Virus record (IMG/VR): IMGVR_UViG_3300042991_000156
Span: 1-39,240 of that record
Direction: 5' to 3' (one strand)
Source: a virus
Length of the DNA stretch: 39,240 bases
Each line of letters opens with the position of its first letter. Positions within the stretch are counted from its first letter, which is position 1. The notes beneath the pieces are model-generated. The model was not told the origin of the DNA. It ran no database searches and saw nothing but the letters and a program-made list of their open reading frames with translations. This document shows positions 7,518-14,084 of this stretch, in pieces. The position numbers and the translations under genes are program-made.

Positions 7518-7994
7518 ATGACGGCAATTGCTTGGGACGGAACCTATTTTGTGGCTGATAAGCAAGGCCAGAATAGCGATATCAAGATAACCACTACTAA
7601 AGCCTTCGTTAATAAGAAAGGCGATATGGTGTGTGGAATTAGTGGGTACGCGGATAACATTCTCGTGTTGAGAGATTGGGCCTTTAATACGAATATGAAC
7701 CCTAAGAAGTTTCCTGTCTTTAATCGTAAAGATGATGGTTCGGTTCTTACTGTTGTCAAACGCGAGAAACATGGCTTTAAGATATACCGCTTTGAGGGGG
7801 AAGCAACTCCTCTTATTATTGAGGATGAGCTTTATGCGACGGGCTCTGGAAGGGATGTCTGTTTAGGGGCTATGCATGCGGGATATGGCGCGGATGCGGC
7901 TGTGCGGGTTGCACACGAAGTATGCTCTTCCGTAGGTTACGATCAAACCGTTTTTATGTGGAACGGTAAGAAATTTGAAAGTCTTAATGATTAG
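7518..7994 (+). CDS. Proteasome beta/HslV-like Ntn hydrolase
   Basis: 158 residues beginning M-T-A-I-A-W-D-G. If Met is removed, Thr becomes residue 1, as in proteasome beta subunits and HslV. Counting from that Thr, Asp13 (VADKQ) and Lys27 (TTTK) sit where the family has Asp17 and Lys33. The later segment YATGSGRDVCLGAMHAGYG followed by AAVRVA is the characteristic GSG plus helix pair of the fold. These proteins are threonine peptidases that form rings with an unfolding ATPase; no such ATPase is in the window. The gene lies one base after the primase-helicase and nine bases before the DNA polymerase, so it is part of the replication operon. Substrate and ring formation are unknown. Confidence 0.7.
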   Translation: MTAIAWDGTYFVADKQGQNSDIKITTTKAFVNKKGDMVCGISGYADNILVLRDWAFNTNMNPKKFPVFNRKDDGSVLTVVKREKHGFKIYRFEGEATPLIIEDELYATGSGRDVCLGAMHAGYGADAAVRVAHEVCSSVGYDQTVFMWNGKKFESLND

Positions 7995-8003
7995 GAATAG
8001 ATT

Positions 8004-10466
8004 ATGTATTTCATAGATTATGAAACGTATAGCGAATGCGACATTAAATCAGCGGGGGCTTGGATGTATTCCCGCCACCCTTCTACGGAAGTCCTATGTA
8101 TGGCTTACGCTAAGGATGATGAGCCTGTCCAATTGTGGCTCCCCGGAGATCCGTTGCCTGACTTCGTGAAAGATCCTGCTAACTGTGGTGGAATCGAAGC
8201 GCATAATGCTGGCTTTGAAATCAGTATATGGCGCAATGTATGCCAACGCTTATATGGCTTTGCTGAAGCTCCTCTCTTTGTATGGCACGACAGCATGGCT
8301 AAGTGCGGGGCTCATGCTCTTCCTTTGTCATTAGAAAAAGCTGCTGATGCTTTGCACATCATGTTCAAGAAGGATATGCAAGGAAGTCGTATCATGCTTC
8401 AATTAGCACAGCCGCGTATTGCATCTAAGAAGCGACCAGAGTTGAGGTTCCTTAAAGGGGTGTGTCAAGAATGGGATGATAAGTTTGAACGCTTGTACGC
8501 CTACTGCAAACAAGACGTTGAAGTGCAACGTGCTATCAGTAAACGCTTAGCTCCTTTAACAAAGAGAGAGCGCAACTACTGGCTATTAACAGAGGCTATT
8601 AATTTACGTGGTATCCACTTAGATATGGCGCTCGTTAAGAAGGCGCAATCCTTAATGCAGGATTACGTTGCTTACTCTAAATCTCGTATTGCGGAGATCA
8701 CTAATGGAGAATTAACCTCAGTATCTACTGTGGCTAAACTTTTAAAGTATCTTCAAGGTAGAGGAGTGGTAATCCCTAATCCTGAGTATCCTAAACAAGG
8801 CGAGCAATATATCCCGATTGATAATCTGAGATCCGCTACATTAGAGAAGTTGCTTGATAGCTCGGTATTGGATGAGGACGTTATCGCGCGTGAGTGTGTA
8901 CAGTTGCGTTTAAGCACCGGGAAAAGCTCTACGGCGAAGCTCAATAAGATGATGACCATGAGCGATACCGACGATAGGGTTCGCCATAATTACAAATATT
9001 ATGGTGCCACGACCGGACGGGCAAGTGGAAATTCGATACAAACCCAAAATCTGCCACGGGGTAAGTTCGATGGGGATTACCCAGAAGAGATGCTCGAAGC
9101 TTGTGAAGACATCCTCAGCATGAACTTGATCGAACTCATTAAGAAGTACGAAAACTTTACAGGTAAGAACGGTAAGACAATAGCCCTGACACCTTTAGAT
9201 GTTATCTCTTCTTGTGTGCGTGGAATGATACGCGCAGAAAAAGGAAAGATCTTAATCGCAGCGGATTACTCTAATATTGAAGGCCGTATGACTGCATGGT
9301 GCGCTGGAGAAGATTGGAAGATCAAGGCGTTTGAGGAGTATGATGCCGGAACTGGGCCTGACCTTTATAAGCTGGCCTATTCTAAGGCGTTTAACATTGA
9401 TGTGAAAGACGTGACTAAGCCCCAGCGTATGGTAGGCAAAGTAATGGAATTGAGCTGCATCTCGGGAAATGCCTACGTAAGGACAAGCTACCCTAACTCG
9501 GATGGATACAGATATACAAGATTAGACAAGCTAGAACCTACTGATTTAGTATACGATGGTGTTGAATTTGTATCTCATGAAGGTCTGGTAGACAAAGGTG
9601 AGCAAAAGGTTATGCGACTTATGGGTATCGACCTAACCCCCAATCATCTTGTTATGTACAATGAAGAGTGGACCCTCGCTAAGAACTGCTTTTGGTTAGA
9701 CCCGCATACTTATGACTCGCCCAGACAAGTACAGGTTTATGATATTAAGAATTGTGGGCCCCGAAATAGATTTCTTATATGGGCGAACCCTATGCGAGAC
9801 TTCGAGTATTTATGTGTTCACAACTGCGGGTTTGGCGGCTCTAAAGGTGCATTCGCTAAAATGGCTGAAGGTTATGGGGCTAAGTTCACGGAAGCGGAAG
9901 CCCTCGCTAACGTCAAGGCATGGAGAGAGAAGCATCCCAATATCGTTCGTATGTGGTATGCCGTGTCAGATGCAGCGATGAGGGCCTTCATCCAAGCCGG
10001 AACTGTAGTCTATTCCGAAGAAGAACGTGGCAAAGTATCTTTCTTCTATGATAAGAAGAATGACTTCTTGCACATGAATCTTCCTTCTGGTAGATCGCTC
10101 AAGTATTTTGAACCCCGTATTCAAAGCAAGATCAATCCTTGGACGGGGCGTGACCAGAATTGCTTGACAGCTATGGGAACAGATTCCTTCACTAAGAAGT
10201 GGATACGATATGAGCTGAACCATCTCATTCTAACCGAAAACCTAGTCCAAGCTCTTGCTCGGGATAAGATGATGGAAGGGATGCTAAAGGCCGAGACCAA
10301 AGGGTATAGCATAACTATGACGATACATGATGAGCTTGTTTGCGAAGTCCCGGAGGAATTCGGATCTGTAGAAGAGTTTGAGAATATAATCTGTGAGTTA
10401 GATCCGTGGGCTAAGGGGCTGCCTGTATCCGCAGAGGGCTTCAGAGAACACCGATATCGCAAATAA
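8004..10466 (+). CDS. DNA polymerase, family A, with mini-intein
   Basis: 820 residues before splicing, about 697 after. The N-terminal 3'-5' exonuclease has FIDYE (Asp5, Glu7), the HNAGFE segment (Exo II) and YCKQDVEV (Exo III). The polymerase core has motif A DYSNIEGR (Asp421), motif B beginning R475..GK479, and motif C HDE (775-777). Motif B is interrupted by an intein at residues 485-607. After splicing it reads ELS-CGFGGSKGAF, with Leu483 at the position equivalent to Phe762 of E. coli Pol I, a variant seen in many environmental phage polymerases. Replicates the phage genome with the upstream helicase. Confidence 0.93.
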   Translation: MYFIDYETYSECDIKSAGAWMYSRHPSTEVLCMAYAKDDEPVQLWLPGDPLPDFVKDPANCGGIEAHNAGFEISIWRNVCQRLYGFAEAPLFVWHDSMAKCGAHALPLSLEKAADALHIMFKKDMQGSRIMLQLAQPRIASKKRPELRFLKGVCQEWDDKFERLYAYCKQDVEVQRAISKRLAPLTKRERNYWLLTEAINLRGIHLDMALVKKAQSLMQDYVAYSKSRIAEITNGELTSVSTVAKLLKYLQGRGVVIPNPEYPKQGEQYIPIDNLRSATLEKLLDSSVLDEDVIARECVQLRLSTGKSSTAKLNKMMTMSDTDDRVRHNYKYYGATTGRASGNSIQTQNLPRGKFDGDYPEEMLEACEDILSMNLIELIKKYENFTGKNGKTIALTPLDVISSCVRGMIRAEKGKILIAADYSNIEGRMTAWCAGEDWKIKAFEEYDAGTGPDLYKLAYSKAFNIDVKDVTKPQRMVGKVMELSCISGNAYVRTSYPNSDGYRYTRLDKLEPTDLVYDGVEFVSHEGLVDKGEQKVMRLMGIDLTPNHLVMYNEEWTLAKNCFWLDPHTYDSPRQVQVYDIKNCGPRNRFLIWANPMRDFEYLCVHNCGFGGSKGAFAKMAEGYGAKFTEAEALANVKAWREKHPNIVRMWYAVSDAAMRAFIQAGTVVYSEEERGKVSFFYDKKNDFLHMNLPSGRSLKYFEPRIQSKINPWTGRDQNCLTAMGTDSFTKKWIRYELNHLILTENLVQALARDKMMEGMLKAETKGYSITMTIHDELVCEVPEEFGSVEEFENIICELDPWAKGLPVSAEGFREHRYRK
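9456..9824 (+). other. Mini-intein in DNA polymerase (123 aa, no endonuclease)
   Basis: Residues 485-607 of the polymerase. It starts with Cys (CISGNAYV, block A) and has block B with TPNH (T..H). It contains VYDIKNCGPRNRF (block F type) and ends VHN, followed by Cys as the +1 nucleophile. So Cys1, the block B His, the His-Asn end and Cys+1 are all present, and splicing should be possible. There is no room for a homing endonuclease. The host site is the O-helix motif, between the residues equivalent to 763 and 764 of Pol I, so an unspliced polymerase would be inactive. Confidence 0.9.
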
Positions 10467-10471
10467 AAGCA

Positions 10472-10499
10472 TTGACACAAAAGAGATTTACGCTATAAT
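10472..10499 (+). promoter_or_regulatory. Consensus sigma70 promoter for ssb
   Basis: TTGACA at 10472-10477 and TATAAT at 10494-10499, both exact consensus, 16-base spacer. Lies just after the polymerase stop and drives the ssDNA-binding protein gene with a leader of about 60 bases. The sequence around the -10 reads ACGCTATAATAG; GACGCTATA also occurs in two minus-strand leaders at 34.5 and 38.4 kb. Confidence 0.85.
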
Positions 10500-10564
10500 A
10501 GTAGCGTGGATAAACTGAGTTTACTTAGATATTATTTATTAACTTAACAAAGAGGAAAATCACT

Positions 10565-11209
10565 ATGACGAATGATACAAAAGAAGAATTTAACCCGGAT
10601 CAATTCACTGGCCTTGCTATGTATGCTTACTTGAGCAAGCCACGCGCCAGCAATAACCCAATGTACAAAGATGCTTATGAAGTGGATTTGTTATTGGATA
10701 CACGCGGCGTGTCAGAGGCTCAGAAGAAAGGCTATAAAGTCCGTTCGGGAAATAAGCGCTATGATGAGTTCATCACGGATAATGGCTTAGCCGCTAAGGG
10801 TTATGCAGGGCAGTATGTTTCATTCAAGAAAGATGCTATCCGTAAGAAATATGAAGATGGTAACCCAGTCATTCAGATGGATGAAAAAGGCCGCCCGGTG
10901 ATGTTGGACGGGAATGTGGTATTCGAACAAGAACCCTCATTGCCTCCCCGTGTCCGTGACTCTGCTTCACAGCCAATTGACAGCGACGAAGTTCCTATGA
11001 TCGGTAATGGTAGCTTGCTGCGCGTATTTACGACGCCTAAGAATGGTGGTGCTCGCGCTTCGATGCGTGGAGAATGGGGTGCTAAATTGATCAGCGTTAC
11101 TATACTCCAATTGGTCGAGCGTGAGGCGTATGTTCCCCAGTCGCCTATGCCTACTAAGTTTGCCGACGACGATATGGATGATGAGATCCCTGCCTTCGCT
11201 AAGGGCTAA
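10565..11209 (+). CDS. Single-stranded DNA-binding protein, DUF2815/gp2.5-like
   Basis: 214 residues. The N-terminal half has the FTGLAMYAYLSKPR and YEVDLLLD segments typical of the phage OB-fold ssDNA-binding group, and LLRVFTTPK and ISVTILQLVE strands follow. The C-terminus is an acidic tail ending DDDMDDEIPAFAKG, the kind of tail that in ssDNA-binding proteins contacts polymerase and helicase. It coats single-stranded DNA at the fork and in recombination. Start follows AAAGAGGAAAATCACT. It has its own consensus promoter, consistent with the need for stoichiometric amounts. Confidence 0.8.
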   Translation: MTNDTKEEFNPDQFTGLAMYAYLSKPRASNNPMYKDAYEVDLLLDTRGVSEAQKKGYKVRSGNKRYDEFITDNGLAAKGYAGQYVSFKKDAIRKKYEDGNPVIQMDEKGRPVMLDGNVVFEQEPSLPPRVRDSASQPIDSDEVPMIGNGSLLRVFTTPKNGGARASMRGEWGAKLISVTILQLVEREAYVPQSPMPTKFADDDMDDEIPAFAKG

Positions 11210-11216
11210 ATAATGA

Positions 11217-11238
11217 GGGATCGCCTTAGGGCGGTCTC
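11217..11238 (+). terminator. Hairpin after ssb, weak terminator candidate
   Basis: GATCGCC, loop TTAG, GGCGGTC (7-bp stem with one G.T pair at 11219-11236), extendable by two pairs. It starts eight bases after the ssb stop and is followed by TCCTTCTAT rather than a clean U-run, so termination would be partial. Read-through would include the structured RNA that follows. Confidence 0.4.
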
Positions 11239-11245
11239 CTTCTAT

Positions 11246-11389
11246 GTATGGCTATTTACAGTGCCGCTGATCGGGCTGAGTCCCTAGTAGGTTTATCGGG
11301 TTGAAAGAGTATCCGTTTAGGGTGCGATGTCTATCGACAATCCCTCAGATTGTACGACCCTCTGGAGAGAGTGTAAAATTTAGCCATAC
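11246..11389 (+). ncRNA. Candidate structured non-coding RNA downstream of ssb
   Basis: The 261-base gap between ssb and the nuclease gene has no convincing reading frame but folds compactly. The closing stem pairs GTATGGCTA TTTACA (11246-11260) with TGTAAA and TAGCCATAC (11372-11389), 15 pairs with a 3-base bulge. Inside are a hairpin CGGGT/ATCCG (11297-11315) and a three-way junction closed by AGGGT/ACCCT (11319-11323 with 11357-11361). That junction holds CGAT/ATCG and ACAATC/GATTGT hairpins, and a CTCT/AGAG hairpin follows it. No known riboswitch or intron signature was recognised. Probably co-transcribed with ssb. Confidence 0.55.
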
Positions 11390-11470
11390 TTAGAAGGAGA
11401 TTAACCCTGCTGGATGCTTGCATCCAAATTCTTAATTTTCAGTATTCTTAATCAAAGAGAAAAATTAATC

Positions 11471-12364
11471 ATGTCAAAAAGTTTCAATTCTCTCGTAACG
11501 GATATCTATTCTTATGTTTCTGGTAAAGGGCAATACCCCCTACCAACAGAAGATGATTTTAAAGAGCTATCTGATATCCTAGCCAAAATGTGTGTAGGCC
11601 GCTTTACCGAGCGTATGGAACAGCAATCTGCTGAACCTAAATTCAAACTGCGGATGTCTAATTATGGATTAGGTAATCGTAGACTATGGTACGAAAATAA
11701 ATACCCCAGCAATACCAAATATAAAGACAGCGATCTATTAAAGTTCCTTATCGGGGATATCTGTGAAGCTGTACTTCTGTTTATCGCCTCTAAGACAGGC
11801 CATAAAGTGGAGAACCTACAGAAGACTGTGGAGTTCGAGGGAGTGGAAGGCCATTTAGATGCTGTTATTGATGATGTCCTTATGGATGTCAAATCCGCCT
11901 CTAAATACTCATTTACTAAAAAGTTCCTCGATGCGGGTATTCTAAAGGATTCAGATGACTTCGCTTACATCCCACAGATCAAAGGATATGAAGCGGCGTT
12001 AGAGAAGGAAGGGGCCAAGATAAAAGAAACCGCATTCTTAGCCCAGAACAAAGAGACAGGCGAGTTATGCCAGCTAACAATCCCCAAGAGTATAGGGTAT
12101 GATGTCAAGAAAAAGATTGCAGACGTAAGAGAGTGTCTCGATAAGCCTACCCCGCCGCCGGAGAAGTGCTACGCGGATCAAGAAGACGGCGAACAAGGCA
12201 ATAGAATTCTCTCTTCTAACTGTGGTTTCTGTCGATTTAAGAAGATGTGTTGGAAGGATTCTAATTACGGGTACGGCGTGAGAGCGTTTAAGTATTCTAA
12301 TGGAGTTAAGTACTTTACACAGGTTAATAAACTTCCAAGAGTTGAGGAGATCGAACTTGAGTAA
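11471..12364 (+). CDS. Cas4/RecB-type PD-(D/E)XK exonuclease
   Basis: 297 residues from the ATG at 11471; an in-frame ATG at 11414 exists but lies in a stretch unlike the rest of the protein. The nuclease core is EGHLDAVID followed by LMDVKSAS (Asp plus D-x-K), with a downstream PQIKGYEAAL helix. The C-terminal third carries Cys residues spaced C-x17-C-x2-C-x5-C, the pattern of the 4Fe-4S staple in Cas4 and AddB. It probably degrades or processes DNA ends in recombination and host DNA breakdown, filling the role of T7 gp6 next to ssb and polymerase. Confidence 0.75.
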   Translation: MSKSFNSLVTDIYSYVSGKGQYPLPTEDDFKELSDILAKMCVGRFTERMEQQSAEPKFKLRMSNYGLGNRRLWYENKYPSNTKYKDSDLLKFLIGDICEAVLLFIASKTGHKVENLQKTVEFEGVEGHLDAVIDDVLMDVKSASKYSFTKKFLDAGILKDSDDFAYIPQIKGYEAALEKEGAKIKETAFLAQNKETGELCQLTIPKSIGYDVKKKIADVRECLDKPTPPPEKCYADQEDGEQGNRILSSNCGFCRFKKMCWKDSNYGYGVRAFKYSNGVKYFTQVNKLPRVEEIELE

Positions 12365-12572
12365 TGTAATCGAAATAGGTCAGTTTCCTTCCTTCTCCCG
12401 GTTGGATCAGCGTTCCTTAGACAACTTCTATTGGTTTGCAAAATTCACAGAAGATATGGATAAATTTAATGGTCACACGATATCAGTAGGACGAAGAATA
12501 TGGAAGAAAGAACTCGAAAAAGAGATACAAAAACGGCGATCAGATCCCATCACTGGTCAAATATCTCCTTAG
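12357..12572 (+). CDS. Hypothetical protein, 71 aa, TTG start
   Basis: Starts with TTG at 12357, six bases after GAGGAGA, and overlaps the nuclease gene by eight bases. A longer ATG start at 12300 would lie deep inside the nuclease gene. The product has an aromatic centre (NFYWFAKF) and a basic C-terminal helix (RRIWKKELEKEIQKRR). Its last 73 bases overlap the GIY-YIG gene. No family recognised; the good ribosome site is the main reason to believe it. Confidence 0.45.
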   Translation: MSNVIEIGQFPSFSRLDQRSLDNFYWFAKFTEDMDKFNGHTISVGRRIWKKELEKEIQKRRSDPITGQISP

Positions 12573-12955
12573 ATTTTATCCCCTTAGAGCATGAGGGGTT
12601 TATATATGAAGTGTACTACCTAGGCAAGCTTATCTATGTTGGCAAGAAATCTTTCTGGTCTAGCGTATCTGTCGTCGTTCCGGGGAAAAAGCGTAAGCAG
12701 AAGGTTGTCAAAGAGAGTAACTGGAAAACCTACACGGGTTCTTCAGTAGATCTAAATAGCGCTATCCGAAAATTAGGTAAAGAGAAGTTCATATTTAAAG
12801 TTGTATACCTTGCTAAAACCAAGATAGACCTTACCTATTATGAGGTCAAATCCCAAGTAGAGAATGATGTGTTAAACCATCCAGAGATGCTGAATGACTG
12901 TATTTTAGGTAAGTTTTATAAGGGTCGGGTATCAAAACTTAACAAAATTACTTGA
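12500..12955 (+). CDS. GIY-YIG endonuclease, SegE-like
   Basis: 151 residues. The GIY-YIG core appears as GFIYEVYY (33-40) and YVGKK (46-50). After it come ESNWKTYTGSS (about 72-82), a LNSAIRKLGKEKFIFKVVYLA segment, and the candidate catalytic Glu115 in LTYYEVKSQ. That order matches the SegE-like group of phage homing endonucleases, including the WKTY.GSS signature. The ATG at 12500 is 73 bases inside the previous gene, but no later start precedes the catalytic core. Free-standing, without a visible intron next to it. It would nick or cut a recognised DNA site to promote its own spread. Confidence 0.65.
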   Translation: MEERTRKRDTKTAIRSHHWSNISLDFIPLEHEGFIYEVYYLGKLIYVGKKSFWSSVSVVVPGKKRKQKVVKESNWKTYTGSSVDLNSAIRKLGKEKFIFKVVYLAKTKIDLTYYEVKSQVENDVLNHPEMLNDCILGKFYKGRVSKLNKIT

Positions 12956-12979
12956 CATAATTTCCTATTCAATTATAAT
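12952..12979 (+). promoter_or_regulatory. Consensus sigma70 promoter, start at or before ATG
   Basis: TTGACA (12952-12957) and TATAAT (12974-12979), both exact, 16-base spacer, overlapping the last codon of the GIY-YIG gene. The ATG of the next gene is at 12985, only five bases after the -10 box, so the transcript would start on or next to that ATG and be leaderless, unless translation begins downstream. Confidence 0.8.
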
Positions 12980-12984
12980 GAATC

Positions 12985-13416
12985 ATGGCCCGTGGTGACA
13001 GAGTAAATTTCAGATTTCATATAGCTAAATCAGGTTTCTTTAAGAGATTACCTGTCATTGAGCATAACTGCCCTATGGATGCACATAGCGATTATGTAGC
13101 TGAAGTTAAGCTAATGCGAGCAGTGCTAGACCAAGCCATTCATGACCTAGGCTCTGCGATAAAGGCTGTACGAGAAGAAGCCGAAGCTTGGGTTGACCTT
13201 AAGAATGAGGATTTCCTTGTTGTGTGCGAACTAGCCGACCTTGATACAAAGGCTACTTATTGGACTATTAAGAAGACGTTAGATACTCTTACTAAAAGTA
13301 GAAATCCCATGAAGGAGATACTCTCTCAATTTAGTGTCGATAATGAAGATCAACTTGTTGTTAAAATAATGAATAAAGGAGTTAAAGATGCGAAATGTTA
13401 TTCCCCTTCTACATAA
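12985..13416 (+). CDS. Hypothetical protein, 143 aa
   Basis: The middle has a helical block with EEAEAWVDLKNEDFLVVCELADLD (about residues 66-89, given in part), resembling a common phage small-protein motif in which a W-x-x-(S/D) turn precedes (V/C)CE.(A/L)GLD. The function of that motif is unknown. The promoter at 12952-12979 places the transcript start at this ATG. An internal ATG at codon 31 (13075) is the alternative start if leaderless translation is not used. The stop region overlaps the next gene by 29 bases. Confidence 0.5.
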   Translation: MARGDRVNFRFHIAKSGFFKRLPVIEHNCPMDAHSDYVAEVKLMRAVLDQAIHDLGSAIKAVREEAEAWVDLKNEDFLVVCELADLDTKATYWTIKKTLDTLTKSRNPMKEILSQFSVDNEDQLVVKIMNKGVKDAKCYSPST

Positions 13417-13630
13417 CCTAGACTTTACAGGGGATAAGGCTGCGGCCATGTCCTTGGCGCAGAGTATTCAGAATTATTATCTCTCTAAGGGGTATAATAG
13501 TGTACTCGTAGAGATCCTCCCTAGAGTGCTTACCAATTCACAAGGTGATCGTGTAGCTGTACACTGGGACATTAGAAGCAATATCCGTTTTAAGGTGTCC
13601 GATGCTGTGGCGGGCCGGGTATTTGAATAA
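13388..13630 (+). CDS. Hypothetical protein, 80 aa
   Basis: Preceded by AAAGGAGTTAAAG, a good ribosome site inside the previous gene. The sequence suggests a helix (AAAMSLAQSIQNYYLSKG) followed by three beta strands (NSVLVEILPRVL, RVAVHWDIRS, IRFKVSDAV). No catalytic motif. Its stop shares a base with the HNH gene start (TAATG), so the three genes 12985-13902 form one coupled unit from the promoter at 12952. Confidence 0.5.
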   Translation: MRNVIPLLHNLDFTGDKAAAMSLAQSIQNYYLSKGYNSVLVEILPRVLTNSQGDRVAVHWDIRSNIRFKVSDAVAGRVFE

Positions 13631-13902
13631 TGTCTCCGGTTCAACGCAGAAATAAAGCCTACGTAGACAGAGTAAAGCGCTTTAAAGGGTGTAGGGTTTG
13701 TAAGTATAAGAAGTGCTCCACCGCATTAGAGTTTCATCATTTAGACTCAGCGAGTAAGAAATCGTCTATATCAAGACTAGCACAGGACGAGTATAGTCTA
13801 GCTACTATCAAAACTGAACTAAGAAAATGTGTTATCCTCTGTGCGAATTGCCACAGAGAAGAGCATGAAAGATTAGGCGACGAAGTCGAAGCAGACTTCT
13901 AG
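13630..13902 (+). CDS. Small HNH endonuclease
   Basis: 90 residues. HNH signature: CRVCKYKKC near residues 21-29, EFHHLD near 36-41 (catalytic His) and CVILCANCHREEH near 69-81. The four Cys in CxxC pairs would bind the structural zinc. Such small phage HNH proteins are nicking endonucleases that act either in homing or at packaging sites; its place beside a GIY-YIG gene and RNA genes suggests homing. The end of the gene contains an inverted repeat that may pair with the bases just after the stop. Confidence 0.8.
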   Translation: MSPVQRRNKAYVDRVKRFKGCRVCKYKKCSTALEFHHLDSASKKSSISRLAQDEYSLATIKTELRKCVILCANCHREEHERLGDEVEADF

Positions 13903-13946
13903 GTCGTCGAAGACAAAGTAAGTCTTCTTAGGCTTACGCCTGCGAC
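13903..13946 (+). repeat. Inverted repeats forming a three-way junction
   Basis: GTCG (13903-13906) pairs with CGAC (13943-13946). Between them lie two perfect hairpins: GAAGAC/GTCTTC (13909-13914 with 13922-13927, loop AAAGTAA) and AGGC/GCCT (13930-13933 with 13938-13941, loop TTAC). The 3' end of the HNH gene (from about 13878) offers a competing fold with CGACGAAGTC. This may be a 5' element of the tRNA-like RNA that begins 17 bases later, or a processing or terminator structure; there is no long U-run. Confidence 0.45.
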
Positions 13947-13962
13947 ACTGCTTTAGACTAAC

Positions 13963-14030
13963 GGGGGTGAAAATGTTCGATTGCGTTGAAAGATGCAAGA
14001 CGGGGAGTGAAATCTCCTCCATCTCCACCA
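13963..14030 (+). ncRNA. tRNA-like RNA with encoded CCA, no D-stem
   Basis: 68 bases. The acceptor stem GGGGGTG (13963-13969) pairs over all seven positions with CATCTCC (14020-14026), followed by discriminator A and CCA (14027-14030). Position 3.70 is G.U, the main alanine identity pair. An 11-base D-loop-like stretch with GTTCGA but no D-stem is followed by a TTGCG/TGCAA stem (13981-13998) with an 8-base loop, then a GGGGAG/CTCCTC stem (14002-14019) with loop TGAAAT in the T-arm place. Absence of the D-stem, the 5' GGGG and the 3' CTCCACCA recall the tRNA-like domain of tmRNA, but there is no mRNA-like segment. It could be a degraded tRNA. Confidence 0.5.
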
Positions 14031-14049
14031 AATTAGTAATATCTACCTA

Positions 14050-14078
14050 TTGACAAATACCTCACTTTGATTCAATAT
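14050..14078 (+). promoter_or_regulatory. Candidate promoter for structured RNA and tRNA-Arg
   Basis: TTGACA at 14050-14055, exact, with CAATAT at 14073-14078 (three of six) after 17 bases. The predicted start, about 14085, falls on the first base of the closing stem of the RNA that follows, which supports the call despite the poor -10. Confidence 0.45.
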
Positions 14079-14084
14079 ACCCCT

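Noticed and set aside
11246-11389. Group I intron in the ssb-nuclease gap
   Set aside because: No P7/P3 core sequence and no interrupted exon: ssb ends with a complete acidic tail before the element.
13963-14030. Ordinary tRNA-Phe (GAA in the loop TTGAAAGA)
   Set aside because: There is no D-arm, the loop has eight bases when the stem pairs, and the T-loop lacks TTC; it is kept as tRNA-like rather than a functional tRNA-Phe.
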